The position numbers were made by a program, and so were the translations under genes. The notes under the pieces were generated by a model, which was not told the DNA's origin, did not search any database, and saw only the letters and a list, made by a program, of their open reading frames with translations. Positions 34,701-43,870 of a DNA stretch of 64,000 nucleotides are shown here, piece by piece. The DNA is from Owenia fusiformis (Eukaryota > Annelida > Polychaeta > Sabellida > Oweniidae): contig CAIIXF020000002.1 of NCBI GenBank assembly GCA_903813345.2, forward strand, positions 16,378,467 through 16,442,466, written 5' to 3'. The number at the start of each line of letters is the position of its first letter. The stretch's first letter is position 1.

Positions 34701-36283
34701 AAGACTAACTGCACAAAGAAAGGAATTGGAGTAATTTCCATGTACATGTAGTTGCCTGTTGCGCCTTTTATACATTCACTGATATGTGTTTAGTCCACCA
34801 TGTACAATGAAATTATTATAGTACATGTAGATAGCAAGAATTGCGTTTCAGATAATATAACATTCGCTTTTCTAGATTTTGCCATTTTTCTACTTTGCAC
34901 TGTAATTTTTGACATCATTTGTAATTGTGATATCATTTGAAATTTATTTTGCGAAATATACTTTTTAAGTTGACTTTTCTGCACTTAATTTTAAGAAATG
35001 CATATTATTTGATTTTTGATTTGTGATATATTACCAGGTCGACCAATAATTTCAGTCAAAATAATATTTTCGGTTGTTAATAATGTACACTAAATGTTGC
35101 TGATGTCAAATCTAGGGTGAAAAAGCAAAACTTGTTCCAGGAACGGCTTCACAGTCGTATAACGATCATATGCATGGGCTTTCTCTCGAATGGTGTAACA
35201 ACGACCTCAACAGTTATGCTTCCAATTGCACGTGATCATTTTAGCAAGTATTTGATTTATCGGGACTTATTGATCGACCTAGTAGTGTTTGATATTATTT
35301 GATTATTTGCACTTTATTTAGCAAAAGAACAGTTCGTCTATCGTAAGCAATAACTCTTTGTGTGAAGTGATTATAACCATCTTATTTGTCCTCTCTTCTC
35401 TTAAAAGGTACTCAAATGGATGTCAAGTCTCTCACCTTGTGCACTGCACGTTAAATGTGTATTTCATGCTCTATTGATAGATTACTGTCGTATTTTTCAA
35501 ATTAACACCTGATGAATTTGGTAACTTTCGAGCTGATCGACGTATTTAACATGTTTTGATTTGCTCACATCAATCAAATTATGTGTTTAACATTATTTTT
35601 TAACCTAAATGTGCTAATCTGTATTTCTGTTGAACTTGTCTATATCTTTGATTGTGTCATTAAGACTAGACGAGTGCATTTCTCTAAACGGACCATTGTA
35701 TAAAACTACCTGTAGGGGTTCTTATGAAGAAGCTTGTAGTGCACAATGGGAAACTGCTTGTTGAGATGATATTTGGGTGATTGGATCGTTCACCATTATT
35801 TTGTTTATTATCAACGTCACTCCCCTCATAATCTTGCCCATAATGGTTGTGTTTGTTTCCACAACTTTATGTAATATTCAGTAATCAATGATAAAAAGTG
35901 TATTAGATATCATATAATACGCCAAGGAATGACTCATATTCTAAAATTACATCTCAATTATACATTTTGCAAATAGAAAATAATTTTCAACTTTCTACAC
36001 TGTACTGTACTGTTTTAAAAGTATATTTACTTATGGTATATGTATATACGGTCTTTTCATGAGTCTACGTTTATCTCAACTATGTTACTTTTTCAGGGAG
36101 TTGATTAACGCCGAACGCCAGTTCAAACGAGAGCAATTGGCGCGGACAGTGGCAAAGGAACAACGGGAACGACTGGAACGAGCCAAACGGAAACAAACAA
36201 TGAAAGATGGAAAGAGCAATCAGAATATGAACGACCTCAATTTGTCTAAATTACCACCGATAACGAACACCAAACCAAAATAG
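28188..36283 (+). CDS. LRRC74-like leucine-rich repeat protein with two EF-hands (gene B, 12 coding exons)
   Basis: Plus-strand gene with exons 28188-28755, 29142-29338, 29788-29895, 30277-30370, 31293-31342, 31621-31702, 32120-32205, 32912-33106, 33482-33724, 34018-34131, 34504-34589, 36097-36283. The total is 2010 nt, or 669 residues plus stop, and all phases agree. Residues 1-190 are basic and Ser/Gln-rich with KPTLFLSRA at about 112-120. About ten LRRs of 28 residues span 236-510. EF-hand loops lie at 562-573 (D, D, S, S, T, E) and 598-609 (D, D, S, G, D, E). A basic coiled coil follows with LPPI near the end. It is probably a calcium-responsive scaffold in the LRRC74 family, judged from domains only. 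The start chosen is the Met after a TATTTACAG acceptor-like site at 28160. An in-frame Met at 28134 would add 18 residues if no 5-prime UTR intron exists. It is divergent from paralogue gene A. Confidence 0.9.
29142..29338 (+). CDS. Gene B exon 2: LRR N-cap and first LRR
   Basis: 197 nt, with a CGTTTAG acceptor and a GTAAGT donor. The product includes KERVSMYEVMCKRENVLP and then KLGPKGVKAMAVAIL, matching gene A exon 2. Confidence 0.9.
29374..29438. mobile_element. Very short mariner-type MITE in gene B intron 2
   Basis: CAAGGGTTGTCCCAG and CTGGGACAACCCTCG form a hairpin flanked by TA on both sides. It is only 65 bp and starts 35 bp after the exon 2 donor. Confidence 0.65.
29788..29895 (+). 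CDS. Gene B exon 3: LRR
   Basis: 36 codons in phase 0, with a TTATTCCAG acceptor and a GTAAGT donor. It encodes VLNLDDNNIQSEGAGYIA. Confidence 0.9.
30277..30370 (+). CDS. Gene B exon 4: LRR (5-prime part of the split exon)
   Basis: 94 nt ending in phase 1, with an ATTCAAG acceptor and a GTATCT donor. It encodes LSHNAIGKEGFEELCDVL through VLDIRG. Both splice sites are weaker than average, but length and phase fit gene A exon 4 exactly. Confidence 0.82.
30646..31235. mobile_element. TIR element in gene B intron 4
   Basis: Ends TGTGCAGCATGGCA (30646) and TGCCATACTGCACA (31222-31235), with inverted similarity continuing (GATTTTAGACAATCATATCT against AGATATGACTGTCTGAAATC). The 590-bp element is non-coding. 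A partial copy lies at about 37184-37620. Confidence 0.7.
31293..31342 (+). CDS. Gene B exon 5: LRR (3-prime part of the split exon)
   Basis: A 50-nt micro-exon, with an ACATTTCAG acceptor and a GTAGGT donor. It encodes GNHLKDDSAPLFAKVIE. Together with the previous exon it gives the 144 nt of gene A exon 4. Confidence 0.85.
31621..31702 (+). CDS. Gene B exon 6: LRR
   Basis: 82 nt, with a TTTTCTAG acceptor and a non-standard GTTAGT donor. It encodes DVNLSHNDFRGSGAVALG. A 169-bp MITE starts 25 bp after the donor. Confidence 0.88.
31728..31896. mobile_element. MITE of 169 bp in gene B intron 6
   Basis: GATTTCGCAACTCACTT and AAGTGAGTTGCGAAATC form terminal inverted repeats. It lies 25 bp downstream of the exon 6 donor. 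No coding capacity. Confidence 0.75.
32120..32205 (+). CDS. Gene B exon 7: LRR
   Basis: 86 nt, with a CTTCCAG acceptor and a GTAAAT donor. It encodes YMDLSWNHLRGRGAISIG. Confidence 0.9.
32400..32760. repeat. Degenerate tandem repeat of about 110 bp in gene B intron 7
   Basis: CGTACGG(A/G)CAAGTA and TCGGAAATT-type blocks recur near 32408, 32510 and 32566 with GGGCCT spacers. It is more GC-rich than the surrounding intron. Confidence 0.6.
32912..33106 (+). CDS. Gene B exon 8: two LRRs
   Basis: 65 codons, with a TGTTCAG acceptor and a GTACGT donor. It encodes ILKLGWNGFANDGAETIG and LLELDLTNNRIGTIGLGH. Confidence 0.92.
33482..33724 (+). CDS. Gene B exon 9: last LRR and linker
   Basis: 81 codons, with a GATTCCAG acceptor and a GTATGT donor after NKDPRT. 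It covers the region that is split between exons 8 and 9 in gene A. Confidence 0.88.
33812..33985. repeat. Direct repeat, copy in gene B intron 9
   Basis: About 170 bp starting AACGTCACTCCCCTCATAAT recurs at 35813-35985 in intron 11 of the same gene at about 95 percent identity by eye. Confidence 0.85.
34018..34131 (+). CDS. Gene B exon 10: EF-hand 1
   Basis: 38 codons, with a TTTTCTAG acceptor and a GTAAGT donor. The loop DTDNSNSLTRNE has ligands at 1, 3, 5, 7, 9 and 12. This makes it a complete EF-hand, unlike gene A. Confidence 0.9.
34132..34503. other. Gene B intron 10
   Basis: AT-rich intron. 34340-34430 carries the dispersed repeat also seen at 17209-17300. Nothing else recognised. 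Confidence 0.5.
34504..34589 (+). CDS. Gene B exon 11: EF-hand 2
   Basis: 86 nt, with a TTATAG acceptor and a GTAAGC donor. The loop DEDKSGDVELKE is canonical; its last residues come from the next exon. Confidence 0.9.
34590..36096. other. Gene B intron 11
   Basis: A 1.5-kb AT-rich intron; the equivalent intron of gene A is 5.0 kb because of the foldback element. It holds the second copy of the 170-bp direct repeat at 35813-35985 and no other recognised feature. Confidence 0.6.
36097..36283 (+). CDS. Gene B exon 12: C-terminal coiled coil and stop
   Basis: 187 nt, with a TTTTTCAG acceptor. It encodes ELINAERQFKREQLAR and a basic tail with SKLPPI, and stops at TAG 36281-36283. Confidence 0.9.
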
Positions 36284-36301
36284 AGTGTTAACAGAATCCC
36301 G

Positions 36302-36307
36302 AATAAA
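36302..36307 (+). promoter_or_regulatory. Polyadenylation signal of gene B
   Basis: An AATAAA lies 18 bp past the gene B stop codon. It implies a very short 3-prime UTR if used. Confidence 0.5.
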
Positions 36308-36938
36308 ATGTTGAAATGCTGTATATTGATTTTTTTTTAAAAATGATTACCAGTAATTTGTTTTTGTTGGTTTTATTTGGAACTCGTACACGATACCCCA
36401 TCACAGACCTATACCCTAATAGAGAGGAGATACTAAGGGCCAACAAAACATGTACAGTATAGACCAATTTACAGAAAGATAATTTCCCAAAAATTCTTGA
36501 CCAACCAAATTCCAAACTTTGCTTACATGTATCTTTGTGTGTTTCCATCAACAGTGTCAAGATATAGGGACAGAAAATATTGACATTTTAAAAGTACCGT
36601 TTTTTCGTTTTGTTATTATGGAAAGTCAAACATGACTATAGATGATGTTTTATGTAGGCATTTATGTATGATACTTAACCATACTCTACGAAGAATGGAT
36701 GATTTTTGTAGGCATTTATGTAGGCATTCTTAAAACACGTTACTTTGCCTTAAAAACGTTACTTTATTGGACTTTAACTTTTCTCCTCGAAGAATGGACA
36801 TGTATAGTTTCCATCACTGACATTCATACATTTACAAATGCTCATTCATTAATGCATTTGTTTCTCAAAAATGGCAATGGGTACATGGGTAAACAGAATG
36901 TGTATTAACACATACACTGCTAAAATATTATAGCTATA
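36308..36938. other. Region downstream of gene B
   Basis: AT-rich, with a short repeat of TGTAGGCATTTATGTA-type text near 36654-36728. No gene recognised. Confidence 0.4.
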
Positions 36939-37090
36939 ATGCCTTGGTCACATTTGCACCGACTTTCACTACGGAGCCCGGCCGATTGAGTATTTTTTTC
37001 AAAATTGAATAGAATATTGAACAAAACATGTACACTCAATCTGCCGTTCGTCGATCGGCCGATGGATCGGAGCAAATGTGACCCAGGCAT
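36939..37090. mobile_element. MITE of 152 bp
   Basis: ATGCCTTGGTCACATTTGC (36939) and GCAAATGTGACCCAGGCAT (37072-37090) are terminal inverted repeats around a non-coding centre. Confidence 0.75.
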
Positions 37091-37183
37091 AACTTGAATT
37101 AGTTTTGAGATAAAGTTGACATGGTAACCTGTATTTAGGGCAGGCGGGTCAGTTAAATTAGAACGTATAAAATAGGTAAAGGT

Positions 37184-37620
37184 CCATGTGAAATATGGCA
37201 AGTGATTTTAGACGGTCATATCTTTGACCATGGGTACTTTCTAACCATCAATACAGTTGTATTTATTGAAACAATATGTTTTCTACCAAGCGAAGGACTT
37301 TATGGATTAGGACCCCACCTCGAAAGTTTCTTCTACACTATATTAACAATTTCTGAAAAGGGGATGCGTATTGAAATCCGTTAAAGTTAAAAACCACGTA
37401 TCCCATGTTATTTTCCCATGGGGAAAACTAATGCTATCCATTGTTTTCAGCATTATTTTGGCCATCAAAATTTGATATCTTCAAAACTAGACTTTCAATA
37501 CCATTCTGCTTTTGAAGAAGTTTTAGACCTTTTGTTGAATAATCTTTTCATGCAATACAACCCAGGAAAAGAAGATCCTCTTTTGAGGAAATAGGTTCAA
37601 CATTTTTTCAGCAGATCAAA
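37184..37620. mobile_element. Partial copy of the 30646-31235 element
   Basis: The first 130 bp match the left half of the intronic element. 37320-37600 matches its right half in reverse complement (for example CATGTTATTTTCCCATGGGG against CCCTATGGGAAAATAACATG). The right terminus is missing. Confidence 0.65.
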
Positions 37621-37904
37621 CACATCTTCAGGTCATTGCAAACTACTATATCTAGTATTCGTTGAACTATTCCATACCCTATGTTGCCCCGGTTTGCTAA
37701 TTTCCACATTGGTATAGTTCTCTCTTTATAAATTGCATCTCATATTATCTTGATATTCTTTTCTGTCCGCAAGCTCTTCTTGCAATGCAACCAGATTATG
37801 GATGATCTTCAATAGTGAACATGCCTTCCTTAAATTTACAAAATGACCCACAGATTCTTGGAGCAGATATAACCCCTTGCCCATACACTCTATGAGTCCA
37901 CATA

Positions 37905-38525
37905 CAGGGTGTCCCGAAAGTATGCCCCCCCCTAGGCAGACATATTTGTCATAGTATGTGTCATATATCATTTTAAAGTTACATTGATTCGCCAAGTATC
38001 ATGGTTCAACTCTCAAATGTGAAAAAATCACAGGCATTTCAATTGAGTGTTTGGTCAAAATTAAGTTCAATTTTACACCAAATCAGTAGTCAATGTGTCC
38101 TTCCGGGCCATCTTAACAGCATCAATTCTTTTCGGGTCGGATGGATATTGAGTTGGAAAAAGAGAATGGTGAGGGTAGAAACTCTAAGGAAACACTTCTA
38201 AAATTCCCTTAACAGGTTTTAAGATGGTTATAAATTCCACACCCCTATTTGAAGGGCTTTTAAAGTCATATCTAAAAATAATTGTTGCTGTTTCCATGGC
38301 CAAGGGGGACATATTGACTAGTAATGTGGTGTAAAATTGAACTTTATTTTGACAAAACACTAAGTTTTAAAATGACTGTAATTTGTTCCCATTTGGGAGT
38401 TAAACCATAATACTTAGCAAATCAATGTAACATGGATAAGCTATGAAATGATATATGACACATACTATGAGGACACTGGAATATGTCTGCCTAGGGGGGG
38501 GGGAGCATACTTTCGGGACACCCTG
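37905..38525. mobile_element. Tc1/mariner-type TIR element, 621 bp
   Basis: Inverted repeats start CAGGGTGTCCCGAAAGTATG and extend about 110 bp (GTGTCATATATCATTT against AAATGATATATGACAC). They are flanked by TA on both sides. A C/G homopolymer sits in each arm. No transposase remains. One arm of the same family borders the tandem array at 41268-41380. Confidence 0.8.
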
Positions 38526-38527
38526 TA

Positions 38528-41267
38528 TAGTACATAAAAACCAATGGTACTCCTAATGTATCAATCTAATCTCAATCTAATGTCACACTCTGCATCCACA
38601 GTCACACCAGCCTCATCTGACATTTTGACTTTTGGGGTGTCGTGACACAATGCCAATTGGCCCATTCTGTCATATAATGCTATTGTGAGCTGTTTTGATG
38701 TTATAGTGAGCACATATACGCATTTGTTTAGCAACAAACAATGAGCAACAATACCAAACCTTTTTGGTATCGGCATAGTTTAAAATAATCAAAATAACAA
38801 GTAATTGTGATATTTTGTGTGAAAAGATCACAAAATGAGAGCATTTTTATCAGAATATATGGATCACCCCTTGTATATATATAAAAAATGATTTTCTTCG
38901 TGGGTTTGGAAATTATTTCTACTTCATATGTCACACACGTTGCCATTGACATTTCTTCTATGATAATGATTATTTGTTTTCTGTAAGGATACTTATTTCC
39001 ATCCTCAGCAGGGGGTTAATTATGCATCAAAACTCATGAAAAAGTAAATATACGTATCAAATATAACTAGGACAGTTATAAAGATCATCATTGACATACA
39101 TTTAACTGAAGGACCAAAATGGCATATATCCAGAATCATCCTTTTGACATTACCCAAAATACATCCTCTCTCGATATACACATAATTTCTAAAAGGCCAA
39201 GGGACAAGATGGAAATTTTGACAAAAAGTGTTGGCCTGTTAAATTCTCCATCTTAAGTCAAAAAGACAATGCAAAGCATGCCAAAACGTCAGAAGGTCAC
39301 CATCTACCTAATTTGTCAAAATCCCCATCCTGCATGGGGGAGGGGGGGGGGGGGTGTCGCACACAAAGATTTGAATGGTGCATTAATCTTGATCTTTTTC
39401 CATCTTGCATCATTCACCAAACATTAAGAAACATACATGACATAACAGGAGATAGAATTCCATTGCACTTTATTTACATCAGAGACAAGCATCACTCCAA
39501 CATCACTCCCAACATGCATATACATTATCACTATTTACACTATTTATGATGCGATTTGCAGTTGAGGTCCTCATGAAGATTTGTTCTTTATTTATTAGGC
39601 AGTATTTAAGTCTATTGATAATAATGAATAATAATGAAATACAGTTTTCAGAATTAATTTTTTACAGATGTTCCTGTTCAACTCCGCGCAATATACAAAT
39701 AAGTAACTGATATTCTAATGACAACCATAAAAGGTCATTAAGCACATTTGAAAAGCTTCATTACAAAATCATAGACAAATGAATGATAGAGATACCTGTA
39801 GAAATACTTTTTGCTGGGCTACTCTAGGATCTGTTACTATTTGATTTATTATAGTCGATAACTCGATCTTAGAGATGTTTCGATAAAGGTTGTTTTGAAA
39901 TTTGAGGTAAAACAGACATATAACAGATGATATAATGTATATATCATATAGGAACCTAGTATATTATTTAAAACCAAGATATTTGACTCATGTGACAATA
40001 AATACAGTTTAGAAGTTCCAAATGGTATATGCATTTGAACTACATTCATTGATTTTTACTAATAGTCCACGTTTTGTAACACCCTCTATATCGAGACGCG
40101 GGCAAGTCATGGTAAAGCACTGGGGAGGAACTGGAAACGAAGATAGTTTCCTTTTATCCTTGCAATATTTGGCATGTTTGTAGTTCCGGTTTCAAAATAT
40201 GATTTCAACTTAAACATTGATACTGTTATTGCTAAGATATTTACAAATATTTACAAATTAGGAAACGAGGGAAAGTACTTTTCTAGTTTCTACGAGAAAT
40301 GTTCCTCCACAATGGGGGTTTCGTCATTTAAAATTTGAAGTTACAATATAAATTCGCCTGAAAACTTATATTGAAACCTCTCTAGTATTAAGCAATTAAA
40401 GTATAACAACTATTAATAATAAAGAGCTTTTGATATAAGTTTCACTTTACTTAACTTTTGAGTGACATATATACCAGATATGAAGATGTAGTTTACAGTT
40501 CTGATAAATGTTCCAGTTCCAAATTCTCTACTTAAGTCATCTTCTTTGTTTTTGAAGTGGTGAATTGTCAACAACAAAATTGTGGTTAACTCTCCTCCTA
40601 TAATGCCCTGCATATTAGGCGCATCATTCACCGTAATATACAAGTCCATTGTTCATGAAATCTGCAACATTTTGGCATTGTTTGGACCACCAGCCCTTCT
40701 GTGGCGTGATGTATTGCTCCACCCTATCCTGGCAGAGGAGTTTCTCACTCACAATGAATTGCACCCAGCTCTTCCAAAAGTACTGGCACTATTTCCACCA
40801 ATGGCTGCACTGAAAGAATAAATACACGTTTCTATTTATTCAGAAAGAATGAATTCAGTAGAACTGTAGAAACTGCAAGTGGAACACACTTGAGACCACA
40901 AAAAGGTGGACTTTAAAAACAATGTTACACATGTGAGATGTTCCACTCAGCAGGTTCTACTGTTATCATAACAAAAATAGTATTACATCTTAATAACTGG
41001 TCATAACTCATATAAAGTACTTATAAATTTTATATTTACTGCATATTTAGTAAATGCAGCACTTATTCAATGCAACACCTTACCTGTAATAATCCATCCT
41101 TCGAATGTCACCCAACCGAGGGTTTATTTGATCTTTTCCTCTCTTGAAAGATTAGGAATTGCTTGAACTTCTTCACTCCAACTGTCAAGCCAGCCGAAGA
41201 ACTCCACAGTCAGCCACTAGAACAAAGTAAATAAGCCAGATATTACATATTTATTACTTGTACAGTG
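38528..41267. other. Non-coding region with no recognised gene
   Basis: AT-rich. It contains a poly-G tract near 39335-39352. An open frame at 40582-40821 ends in HPALPKVLALFPPMAALKE and vaguely recalls a hAT transposase C-terminus, but the support is too weak to call. Confidence 0.4.
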
Positions 41268-41380
41268 TGTCCCGAAAGTATGCCCCCCTCCTAGGCAGAT
41301 ATACACCAATGTTCCCATAGTATGTGTCATATATCATTTTAAAGCTTATCCAAAGTTACATTGATTTGCCAAGTATCATC
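41268..41380. mobile_element. Truncated arm of the 37905-type element at the array border
   Basis: TGTGTCCCGAAAGTATGCCC through GATTTGCCAAGTATCATC matches the left arm of the element at 37905 and stops where the satellite array begins. Confidence 0.75.
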
Positions 41381-41462
41381 GCTCCTCATCTCCAAGCTGA
41401 AAGGGAACCTGAAAACAGAGGAACTAAACGGTTGTAATAATTGAATAGAAAAAAGTACTTAC

Positions 41463-41720
41463 TTTGGTGCTTTGGTGACAGGAACACGAACATCTCTCGC
41501 CCATGATACTGTTTAAGTGGACCGGACCTGATGGCTCAAAGTTGTCGAAAGACTGATCCAGCTGTCGCCCTAACTTGGTGTGTTTGCTGCATCTCTCTCA
41601 TAGTTGTACCTGAAAGATACAAGATAAGAAAATGAAAAATACAAGGATGCAACTTGGTCGAGTCACTTCCAATACAAGCGGAGGAGGGAATGCAAAGACA
41701 TTCCTTTCATTGACTCTAGT
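41463..41720 (-). pseudogene. Exon-like blocks in the array unit (shown for unit 1)
   Basis: On the minus strand 41463-41609 lies between TCTTTCAG and GTAAGTAC and reads KLGRQLDQSFDNFEPSGP and a Cys-rich end. A stop occurs in every frame near its start. Upstream on the same strand (about 41680-41790) the frame ILSQEGYKAMTDLLESMKG follows an in-frame TAA. The same stops occur in the other units. This could be a dead gene fragment caught in the repeat, or chance. No family recognised. Confidence 0.25.
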
Positions 41721-42080
41721 AAATCTGTCATAGCCTTATACCCCTCCTGGCTCAAGATTTATATCATCAAGTCAACTAACTGCTTGGGCAGATGTAACTC
41801 TGTAGGAAGAATGGAATAGTTGAGCATATGTATATTCTTTAAGAACACAGACCACATGTGAAAATAATGAAACATGGCTTCATGGTACATCTGTACATTA
41901 AGTGAAATCAAGGCAGTCCTCTTTTAGTGTATTTCTTAGAAAAAATGTTTGCCAAACATACATGTGCCAACAATGGGATTAGAATCCCAACAATTGAAAA
42001 ATGTGTCGTTGTGGAATAACCGTACTGAACCAGAGAGCAAAATCATCAAATGATAGAACTGATTATGTGTTACAGTACCT

Positions 42081-42302
42081 TTAACAAGATGGTATGTAGA
42101 TATAAATGCTGCAGATAGGTAGCACAAATTGAAGATTCTCTGTGGTTTTCACTTTGTGTTTCTTTTTGTTCTCTCCAAGGCAAGAGGTATGTAGATCACA
42201 AATGCTGCAGGTAGGTAGCACAAATTGTAGATTCTCTGTGGTTTTCCCTTTGTGGTTCTTTTTGTTCTCTAAAAGGCAAGAGGACTGCACCTGAAAGTAC
42301 AT
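42081..42302 (-). repeat. Internal duplication in the array unit (unit 1 copy)
   Basis: A segment of about 90 bp (GAGAACAAAAAGAA(A/C)CACAA through the TACCTGCAGCATTT-type end) occurs twice in tandem. It is open on the minus strand as a 73-codon frame (KKNHKGKTTENLQFVLPTCS repeated). The frame is present in all units, but coding is unproven. Confidence 0.6.
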
Positions 42303-42517
42303 TTAAGGAAAAGATCAGCGATGGTTCAATTAAAAAGAAAGCAACCCCGAAACTAAGCCCACAATTTTAACATGAAAACCCAAAAGAAAAGACCCTTCAA
42401 TCTACAACTGTAGCTAAAATAAACACAAGACTTCAGACCTTCAATTTAGATCTGGAGTAGTACTTGAAGTCAACTTTAAAATTGAATCATTACTGAGTAA
42501 GTACTGGTCAAAGAAAT

Positions 42518-42600
42518 ACAATACAATACAAAACAAAACAATACAAAACTATACAATACAATACAATACAATACCAAACAATACAATACTAAGCACTAGA
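42518..42600. repeat. ATACA microsatellite in the array unit
   Basis: ATACAATACA with AAAACA interruptions. Its length differs between units (for example shorter near 54000 and longer near 48200). Confidence 0.9.
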
Positions 42601-42609
42601 TCCATGATC

Positions 42610-42870
42610 TTGGTCATCTGGTTCGTTGCTTGTCTGGTTCGTTGCTTGTCTGGTTCGTTGGTTGTTTGGTTCGTTGGATGGAGTGTTGATTAGTTTGTTG
42701 ATTAATTAGTTAGTTGGTTGGTTAGTTTTAACCTATTGGGTGGTCTGGTGGTTGTCTGGTTGGTTAGTTGGTTGGTTAGTAAGTAAGTTAGTTAATAGAT
42801 TAAGCCTATTGGGTCATTGGTTAGTCGGTTGGATGTTCGGTAAGTTGGTTGGTTGGTTGTCTGGTTGTTT
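42610..42870. repeat. GGTT/GTCTGGTTCGTTGCTT simple repeat in the array unit
   Basis: GTTGGTTGGTTAG-type repeats and GTCTGGTTCGTTGCTT copies. The apparent Trp/Leu/Gly/Val-rich protein read through it is a composition artefact. Confidence 0.9.
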
Positions 42871-42879
42871 GACTTCCCC

Positions 42880-43870
42880 CCCAAGAAAAACTGGAATAGT
42901 ACTGGGAGCAGCCCCCTGCTAATGGGATGCAACTGATTGCAAGAGATAAAAACTGGTCAAAAGCGACATCTACAGTAAGTCCTTGAAACTCAACCTAGTC
43001 CCCTAATGGAGACAAATGTGATTTCAACAGGACTGTCTTTCTGCAAGAAAACTGAAAACCTACTGGGAGTTCCCCCCCCCTGCTAATGGGATGCAACTGA
43101 TTGCAAGAGATAAAACTGGTCAAAATGCGACATCTACTGTAAGTCCTTGAAACTCAACCTAGTCCCCTAATGGAGACAAATGTGATTTCAACAGGACTGT
43201 CTTTCCGCAGGAACACTGGAAGAGTACTGGGAGTCCCGCCCCCCTGCTAATGGGATGCAATTGATTGCAAGAGATAAAAACTGGTCAGAGCGACATGTAC
43301 GGTAGGTCCTTGAAACTCAACCTAGGCCCCTAATGGAGACAAATGTGATTTCAACAGGACCGTCCTTCCGCACGAAAACTGGAATAGTACTGGGAGTCCC
43401 CCCCCCCTGCTAATGGGATGCAACTGATTGCAAGAGATGAAAACTGGTCAAAAGCGACATCTACTGTAAGTCCTTGAAACTCAACCTAGTCCCCTAATGG
43501 AGACAAATGTGATTTCAAAATGACTGTCTTTCCGCAGGAAAACTGGAAGAGTACTTGGATTCCCCCCCTGCTAATGGGATGCAATTGATTGCAAGAGATA
43601 AAAACTGGTCAGAGCGACATGTACGGTAGGTCCTTGAAACTCAACCTAGTCCCCTAATGGAGATAAATGTGATTTCAACAGGACTGTCATTCCGCAGGAA
43701 AACTGGAATAGTACTGGGAGTTCCCCCCCCCCCTTCTAATGGGATGCAACTGATTGCAAGAGATAAAACTGGTCAAAATGCGACATCTACTGTAAGTCCT
43801 GGAAACTTGACCTAGTCCCCTCGTGGAAAAAATGTGATTCCAACAGGACCGTCTTTTCGCAGGGACTTCA
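42880..43870 (+). repeat. Six monomers of about 160 bp within unit 1
   Basis: GAAAACTGGAATAGTACTGG and variants start near 42884, 43046, 43212, 43376, 43540 and 43699. Each monomer has a C-tract of variable length, GCTAATGGGATGCAA(C/T)TGAT, then (GTAAGT/GTAGGT)CCTTGAAACTC and ending CTTTCCGCAG. The same six lie in every 2.9-kb unit. Confidence 0.92.

Noticed and set aside
40582-40821. Open frame ending LPKVLALFPPMAALKE, possible hAT transposase C-terminus
   Set aside because: The resemblance is weak, no other transposase motif or terminal repeats were found nearby, and there is no splice context.
41463-41720. Array unit as a tandem family of functional genes
   Set aside because: The exon-like blocks have stops in the readable frames in the units checked, so intact coding is not supported.
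42740-42922. Plus-strand open frame rich in W, L, V and G, resembling a membrane protein
   Set aside because: It is a translation of GGTT-type simple repeat and recurs in every array unit.
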